Of a stretch of DNA of 11,375 bases, positions 7,151-11,375 are shown piece by piece. Origin of the DNA: a bacterium (GTDB lineage Bacteria > Dependentiae > Babeliae > Babeliales > UASB340). The DNA lies in the NCBI GenBank assembly GCA_030630075.1, contig DAOVNS010000037.1, positions 1 through 11,375 on the forward strand, given 5' to 3'. The first letter of the stretch is position 1. Each line of letters opens with the position of its first letter. A model generated the notes under the pieces. It had not been told where the DNA came from, made no database searches, and saw only the letters and a program-made list of their open reading frames with translations. Made by a program: the position numbers and the translations under genes.

Positions 7151-7179
7151 TTGACTAGAACTAACTTAATTCGTTAAAA
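7151..7179 (+). promoter_or_regulatory. Candidate promoter for the tandem phosphoesterase genes
   Basis: TTGACT (7151-7156, five of six consensus) is followed after 17 bases by TTAAAA (7174-7179), a weak -10. The predicted start lies about 30-35 bases upstream of the first phosphoesterase ATG. It sits in the divergent 128-base gap shared with the pseudopilin gene. Confidence 0.4.
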
Positions 7180-7219
7180 AATAGTAAGTAAAAATAAAAA
7201 TAACTTTAAGGGGGACGAT

Positions 7220-8071
7220 ATGAAATTTAAACATTTTTGTTGTTTACTAATTTTATTTTTTTCATATAACCAATTATCACCATTTATATTTTTAGCAAAC
7301 TCAGATACACACGTCGGCGAGAAAGGAATCAAAGAACAACGAAAAGTTGGACATATACAAAAAATGTTAGAGATGAATTCTTCCCCATTAAGACCAACTT
7401 TCAATTTATTTATTGGAGATCTAACAGATCACGGATATGGAGAAGAAAAAAATAGTGCTCTTTGTTGCTTTAAACCTGAAATCTACTACACAAAAGAATT
7501 AAATGAATTCTGTACAAGGTGGTTATTTCCTTTAGAAGAAACAGGAGTTCCTATATATCTTTGCGCAGGAAATCACGATGTTTATGGTAAGCGAACAGGA
7601 ATTACAAACTTTATCAAAAAAAGACCTGGCAATACTTATTATAAATTTCAAAAAGAAAATGTGGTTTTTATTTGTTGTCACATATATCCAAACAAAGAAA
7701 TACAAAAATGGTTACAGAATAAAATTTTACCTACAATACCAACTCACAAACCAATAATATTCTTTTTTCATTACCCACCAACGGGAAAAGGAAGCCGAAG
7801 CTGGCCAGAAGAAGAAAAAGATAGTTTTTTCAACACAATTCAAAATCACAACGTGCAAGCATTAATTGTTGGACATCACGGTAAATTTAGTTATGTATCA
7901 ACCTGGAGAGAAAAAATTCCCGTTTATTGTGTTGCAGGAGAATACTTTGCCGTATTTGATATAGAAGAACGATTATTAAATGTTACCTTTCATTCACGAA
8001 ATGATTTTAAAGATCAAAATTTAATGTATTACACCCCAGAAGAACTAGAATATTTAACAATACCTAGATAA
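7220..8071 (+). CDS. Exported calcineurin-like metallophosphoesterase, copy 1
   Basis: A member of the calcineurin-like phosphoesterase superfamily, which hydrolyses phosphomonoesters or phosphodiesters with a two-metal centre. Motifs in order: SDTH (Asp29, His31), IGDLTDHG (Asp67), AGNHDVYG (Asn118, His119), FHYPP (His184), then VGHHGKF at 217-223. That last motif is normally GHxH; here one residue between the histidines is missing, so a metal ligand may be displaced and activity reduced or altered. Residues 1-26 are a hydrophobic signal peptide, placing the enzyme outside the cytoplasm. AGGGGG about 5-6 bases before the ATG fixes the start. The gene downstream is a paralogue sharing the same motif spacing and the identical codons for GDLT. 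Substrate is unknown; nucleotidase or phosphodiesterase roles are possible. Confidence 0.87.
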   Translation: MKFKHFCCLLILFFSYNQLSPFIFLANSDTHVGEKGIKEQRKVGHIQKMLEMNSSPLRPTFNLFIGDLTDHGYGEEKNSALCCFKPEIYYTKELNEFCTRWLFPLEETGVPIYLCAGNHDVYGKRTGITNFIKKRPGNTYYKFQKENVVFICCHIYPNKEIQKWLQNKILPTIPTHKPIIFFFHYPPTGKGSRSWPEEEKDSFFNTIQNHNVQALIVGHHGKFSYVSTWREKIPVYCVAGEYFAVFDIEERLLNVTFHSRNDFKDQNLMYYTPEELEYLTIPR

Positions 8072-8183
8072 AATTTCAAGATATCAGAGAAGAAAATGAA
8101 GTTTATTTTTTATAAAAAGAGAAGAATTAGAAAGATTAATTTTGCAGCAATAATATTTTTTTAACCCAAAAAAGGAGAAAGAT

Positions 8184-9050
8184 ATGCTAAGTAGAAAAAG
8201 TTTGTTTTTGCTTTCACTACTTTTACTTTCACTATTTTCAGCAAAAATTTACCCATACAGTATTCTTGCAGACGCAGATATGCATGTAGAAGCAGAAGAC
8301 AAAACAACAAAGATCGGTCATGTCGAACTCATGACCGACATGATTAACACACCAACACATTATGTTAAGTGTGTTGTGATGCCTGGAGATCTAACAAATA
8401 GCGGATTAAATGGCTCTATAAGTTTATGGCCACCATTACATCCACAATTTGATGAATGGGGTAAATTTTTAACTCAATGGTTTAATCCGTTACAAAACGC
8501 TGGCGCAGATATTTTTGTAGGAAAAGGTAATCACGATACCGACCATGAACAGGCACAATTTATATCTGTTCCAGAAGCCATACAAAACCTCTACGATAAC
8601 CAAGATTATTATGTTCGAGACATCCTCAGTAATAATGGTACAAAAAAAGCACACATCATTTGCTGCGGATTATATCCTGATGCAATAACAAGACTCTGGC
8701 TTTCGGTCATCTTAAATAGCCTCAAGCTTGTAGATGGAAATCTTCCTGTTTACATTTTTTTTCATTATTTTCTTCCTGATTATTGGGTTAATTATGATTG
8801 GATGCCAGCTCAAGATAAAGAAGACTTTTACAATGTAATTAAAGATTACAATATTAAAGCGATTATAAATGGACATATCCACACATCATATTGCGGATAT
8901 TGGCATAATATTCCAATAATAGGCGTTGGAGGAAATTATTTTGCAAAAATCGAACACAAAACAATAACTAATGAATTTACAGTAACCTTTCATAAAGATA
9001 GAAACACTGCCGCAAGAACATGGGACGATGAGTTCATAGATTTTAGTTAA
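8184..9050 (+). CDS. Exported calcineurin-like metallophosphoesterase, copy 2
   Basis: A divergent tandem paralogue of the preceding gene with a complete set of metal-binding motifs: DADMH (Asp32, His34), PGDLTNSG (Asp69), KGNHDTD (Asn116, His117), FFHYF (His194) and NGHIHTSY (His231, His233). A strong signal peptide covers residues about 6-20 (LFLLSLLLLSLFSA), so the enzyme is periplasmic or secreted. AAGGAG about 7 bases before the ATG supports the start. Beyond the motifs the shared segments with copy 1 include the trailing VTFH region and the Gly-rich turn before YFA, so the two arose by duplication. A 112-base gap separates them with no terminator, so co-transcription is likely, and a terminator follows this gene. 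Substrate is not predictable. Confidence 0.9.
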   Translation: MLSRKSLFLLSLLLLSLFSAKIYPYSILADADMHVEAEDKTTKIGHVELMTDMINTPTHYVKCVVMPGDLTNSGLNGSISLWPPLHPQFDEWGKFLTQWFNPLQNAGADIFVGKGNHDTDHEQAQFISVPEAIQNLYDNQDYYVRDILSNNGTKKAHIICCGLYPDAITRLWLSVILNSLKLVDGNLPVYIFFHYFLPDYWVNYDWMPAQDKEDFYNVIKDYNIKAIINGHIHTSYCGYWHNIPIIGVGGNYFAKIEHKTITNEFTVTFHKDRNTAARTWDDEFIDFS

Positions 9051-9060
9051 ATATTTTCAG

Positions 9061-9088
9061 GGAGCCAAAAAAAACTGGCTCCTTTTTT
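9061..9088 (+). terminator. Intrinsic terminator after the phosphoesterase pair
   Basis: GGAGCCA (9061-9067) pairs with TGGCTCC (9076-9082) around an A-rich loop and is followed by six T (9083-9088), a classic Rho-independent terminator 10 bases after the stop codon of copy 2. Confidence 0.9.
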
Positions 9089-9098
9089 ATTAAAACAC

Positions 9099-9128
9099 TT
9101 GAAAAAGTATTTTTTAATTTTTTATAAA
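9099..9128 (+). promoter_or_regulatory. Candidate promoter for the small membrane protein gene
   Basis: TTGAAA (9099-9104) and TATAAA (9123-9128) are separated by 18 bases, close to sigma70 consensus. Being directly downstream of a terminator and 45 bases before the next start codon, it makes the following gene a single-gene unit. Confidence 0.5.
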
Positions 9129-9172
9129 GAAAAATGTTAAATACATATTAATTCAAAAGGGAGAATGTTTTT

Positions 9173-9376
9173 ATGAAAAATATCGACAAATTTTTTTCGC
9201 TTGTAGAAGCGGTAGCCAGTTATTTTTTCATATTCTATTTTATTTATGCAATTAAAATGCCTGTAAATATTTTTTATGCATCAGGTATTCTTTTGGCACT
9301 ATATTATGTAGCAGTACTTGCTTGTCCATGGCTCAGACATACTGAAGCATGGAAAAAAATGTACAAAAAAAAATAA
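9173..9376 (+). CDS. Small two-helix membrane protein of unknown function
   Basis: This 67-residue protein is not recognised as any family. It has two hydrophobic segments, about 10-27 (VEAVASYFFIFYFIYAI) and 33-52 (FYASGILLALYYVAVLAC), joined by a short loop, and a basic C-terminal tail ending in Lys residues, so both ends probably face the cytoplasm. AAAGGGAG about 10 bases before the ATG is a good ribosome site. The gene has its own promoter candidate and lies between two strong terminators, which supports its being real despite its small size. Nothing in the neighbourhood points to a role. Confidence 0.75.
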   Translation: MKNIDKFFSLVEAVASYFFIFYFIYAIKMPVNIFYASGILLALYYVAVLACPWLRHTEAWKKMYKKK

Positions 9377-9392
9377 ACTTAACCTATTTTTC

Positions 9393-9431
9393 ACATAAAA
9401 AAGGGCTGGTTTTATCAGCCCTTTTTTATGT
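9393..9431. terminator. Bidirectional intrinsic terminator between the small membrane protein and the assembly ATPase
   Basis: A perfect 16-bp inverted repeat has arms 9393-9408 and 9416-9431 and a 7-base loop. The core GGGCTG/CAGCCC is flanked by six A on one side and six T on the other, so it works as a Rho-independent terminator for both convergent genes. Confidence 0.93.
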
Positions 9432-9476
9432 TCCATTAAATCTTAATGTTCACAAACTCTTTATGCCATAAAAAGT

Positions 9477-11186
9477 TTATGTTCCATATTCTTCAATAAC
9501 TTGATCCGCAAAAGCTACAGATAAAACCTCATCAACGGTTGTTGTGCCATTTTTAACATATCGCAAACCGTCTTGAGATAAAGGTGTCATTCCCTGCTTT
9601 AAAGCTTTGCGTTTTATAACAGAAGCATCCGCTTTTTCAACAATTAATGGTGCAATTTCATCATCAATTTCCATAACTTCGAATATTGCCATTCGCCCTC
9701 TAAAGCCCGTGTTGAAACATTCATCGCAGCCAACAGCTTTGTAAAATGTAATTTTTTCGGCTTCAGCATTTGTTAAACCCAATCGTTTTATTAATTCTTC
9801 ATCAGGTTTATATTGTTGCTTGCAATGATCACATAATTTTCTTAACAAACGTTGCGACATAACACAAACCAAAGATGAGGCAATTAAAAATGGTTCAACT
9901 CCCATATCAATTAAACGCGTAATTGTTGCGGGAGCATTATTGGTATGAATTGTACTTAAAACTAAGTGGCCAGTTAAAGCAGCTTGTGTAGAAATTTGTG
10001 CAGTTTCTTTATCTCGAATTTCACCAATTAAAACAATATCCGGATCTTGACGCAAAATAGATCTTAGCGCAGCTGCAAAAGTTAAACCAATACTCTCTTT
10101 AACTTGTACTTGATTTACACCGCTTATTGTGTACTCAACAGGATCTTCAACTGTAATAATATTTACATCTGACTGATTAAGTTTATTTAAAATTGCATAA
10201 AGAGTTGTTGTTTTACCAGAACCAGTTGGACCACTGATAAGAAATATTCCATTTGGTCGTTCAATCGTTCTTGTAACAACCTGAAAATCTCGTTCAGAAA
10301 AATTCAATGATTTTAGATCTACAACGCCCTTAGACTTATCCAGCAAACGCATTACAACACGTTCACCAAAATTACATGGTAAAATAGAAACACGAATATC
10401 AATTGCTTTATCACCAACTCTAATTTCTATTCTTCCATCTTGAGGTAAACGTTTTTCTGCAATATTAAGATTCGACATTATTTTAATACGAGAAACAATT
10501 GCACCTTGATATCTTTTTGGAGGCAATAATTTTTGATACATTGCGCCATCAATTCTATATCTAATTTTTAATTCTTTTTCGAAAGGTTCAATGTGAATAT
10601 CAGAAGCATCTTCTTTTACCGCTTGATAAATCATATGATTTACCAATTTTACAATAGGTGCTTCGTTCGCCATTTCCAAAATATCTTTTTCTTCAATTGA
10701 CTCAAGATCAATTGCTTCTTCACCCTCTTCTTTAAGATCTTCCATCATCTCTTTGCTAGTCTCAAGAGGATAATATCTATTTATTGCATCATTTATTATC
10801 TCGGAAGTAGAAACGGCATAACTCACATCGCCAGATAATAATAATGAAATATTATCAAGCGGCTGCAAATCTCTTGGATCGGCAGTAACAATTGTTTTTC
10901 TGCCTTCAAAAATAATTGGAATTACAACATGTTTTCTTAAAAACTTTAAAGGAATCTTACCTAATGCTTTAGGATCAATCATCTGTTCTGTAATTTTTTC
11001 TACAAAATCAATTGATACCTGTTCCGATAAAGCTTTTGCAATGTCTTTCTTTGTTGCAAACTTCTTTTCTAAAAGAATTTGATCTAATAATTTTCCGGTA
11101 TCTTCTTGCTCTTGGCGTGCAAACGCTAATTGTTCTGCACTTATAACGCCATTTACTACAAGAATTTCGCCTAGTCTTTTTCTCAT
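9477..11186 (-). CDS. GspE/PilB-family type II secretion or type IV pilus assembly ATPase
   Basis: This cytoplasmic hexameric ATPase powers extension of (pseudo)pilus fibres. An N-terminal domain of the T2SSE/MshEN type (about 1-140, RLGEILVVNGVISAEQL) leads to an acidic linker and the ATPase core: DASDIHIEP at 193-201, Walker A GPTGSGKTT at 319-327, Asp box TVEDPVEY at 345-352, Walker B DIVLIGEIRD at 383-392, and His box TGHLVLSTIHTN at 405-416. A zinc tetracysteine motif is present (C452, C455, C487, C490). All catalytic parts are intact, and 569 residues is normal length. GGGGGAGG six bases before the ATG is an excellent ribosome site. GspE and PilB cannot be separated from this gene alone. 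The minor pseudopilin 2.4 kb away is a probable client. A bidirectional terminator lies just past its 3' end. Confidence 0.95.
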   Translation of the reverse strand: MRKRLGEILVVNGVISAEQLAFARQEQEDTGKLLDQILLEKKFATKKDIAKALSEQVSIDFVEKITEQMIDPKALGKIPLKFLRKHVVIPIIFEGRKTIVTADPRDLQPLDNISLLLSGDVSYAVSTSEIINDAINRYYPLETSKEMMEDLKEEGEEAIDLESIEEKDILEMANEAPIVKLVNHMIYQAVKEDASDIHIEPFEKELKIRYRIDGAMYQKLLPPKRYQGAIVSRIKIMSNLNIAEKRLPQDGRIEIRVGDKAIDIRVSILPCNFGERVVMRLLDKSKGVVDLKSLNFSERDFQVVTRTIERPNGIFLISGPTGSGKTTTLYAILNKLNQSDVNIITVEDPVEYTISGVNQVQVKESIGLTFAAALRSILRQDPDIVLIGEIRDKETAQISTQAALTGHLVLSTIHTNNAPATITRLIDMGVEPFLIASSLVCVMSQRLLRKLCDHCKQQYKPDEELIKRLGLTNAEAEKITFYKAVGCDECFNTGFRGRMAIFEVMEIDDEIAPLIVEKADASVIKRKALKQGMTPLSQDGLRYVKNGTTTVDEVLSVAFADQVIEEYGT

Positions 11187-11313
11187 TTAATGCCTCCCCC
11201 TGTTAAGGGTCAACTTACAATTAATAATTTCTTGAATATTTACAACTTAAAATTTATAACTTGATGATAACAAAGCTCGATTAAAACCTTAATAATTTTA
11301 ACAAAGCAGGCCT

Positions 11314-11338
11314 AAAATGTATCCTAATACATTTTTTT
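11314..11338. terminator. Possible AT-rich hairpin terminator upstream of the assembly ATPase
   Basis: AAAATGTAT (11314-11322) pairs perfectly with ATACATTTT (11327-11335) around CCTA, and T continues to 11338. It reads best on the plus strand, where no gene ends in view; on the minus strand it could close a gene beyond the window edge. The stem is AT-rich, so it may be weak. The rest of 11187-11375 holds only the ATPase ribosome site and a TAACAAAGC direct repeat (11268-11276, 11299-11307). Confidence 0.35.
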
Positions 11339-11375
11339 GCCAAAAGAGACACAATATTTTAATATGTTTATAAGC

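Noticed and set aside
7174..7404. Minus-strand open frame over the start of phosphoesterase copy 1
   Set aside because: It is a shadow of the signal peptide and first metal motif of the real gene.
8315..8337. 8-bp inverted repeat CGGTCATG/CATGACCG in phosphoesterase copy 2
   Set aside because: It is short, inside a coding region and without a T-run; probably chance.

Overview
The window is AT-rich DNA (by eye well under 35% GC) from a Gram-negative-type bacterium. It has a TamB-family envelope protein, type II secretion/type IV pilus parts (an assembly ATPase and a minor pseudopilin), and many short proteins with signal peptides. The base composition, the small secreted proteins (an LRR-like protein, a PLD nuclease, phosphoesterases) and these envelope parts together suggest a reduced, host-associated lineage such as Candidatus Dependentiae (TM6). 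That placement is inference: there is no rRNA or other decisive marker here.

Layout. (1) 33-1556: an RluA/RluD-type pseudouridine synthase (+) converges on a cytidine deaminase (-) at a shared bidirectional terminator. The deaminase carries an N-terminal signal peptide, which is unusual for this enzyme. (2) 1749-3146: a signal-peptide-bearing single-HKD phospholipase D/Nuc-type nuclease (-), with a possible frameshift at its 3' end, is divergent from a secreted coiled-coil protein (+). (3) 3098-5869: a large TamB-like translocation/assembly protein (-) whose 3' end overlaps the coiled-coil gene on the opposite strand. A perfect 12-bp inverted repeat lies inside it. (4) 5907-6521: a small LRR-like exported protein or lipoprotein, flanked by two copies (46 of 50 aligned positions identical) of a ~50-bp leader sequence. 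(5) 6570-7091: a GspH/type IV pilin-like minor pseudopilin (-). (6) 7220-9050: two tandem, divergent paralogues of an exported calcineurin-like metallophosphoesterase (+), closed by a terminator. The first has an altered metal-binding GHxH motif. (7) 9173-9376: an orphan two-helix membrane protein with its own promoter and terminator. (8) 9477-11186: a GspE/PilB assembly ATPase (-).

How the genes may fit together. The pseudopilin and the ATPase belong to the same class of machine, which would assemble pilus-like fibres and secrete or take up material across the envelope. TamB would support outer-membrane biogenesis. An exported nuclease, an exported cytidine deaminase and exported phosphoesterases lie within 9 kb of one another. 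They could form an extracytoplasmic nucleic-acid/nucleoside scavenging set, which would suit an organism that feeds on a host, but this is a hypothesis. No tRNA, rRNA, CRISPR array, insertion sequence or prophage gene was recognised, and no gene-free stretch exceeds 200 bases.
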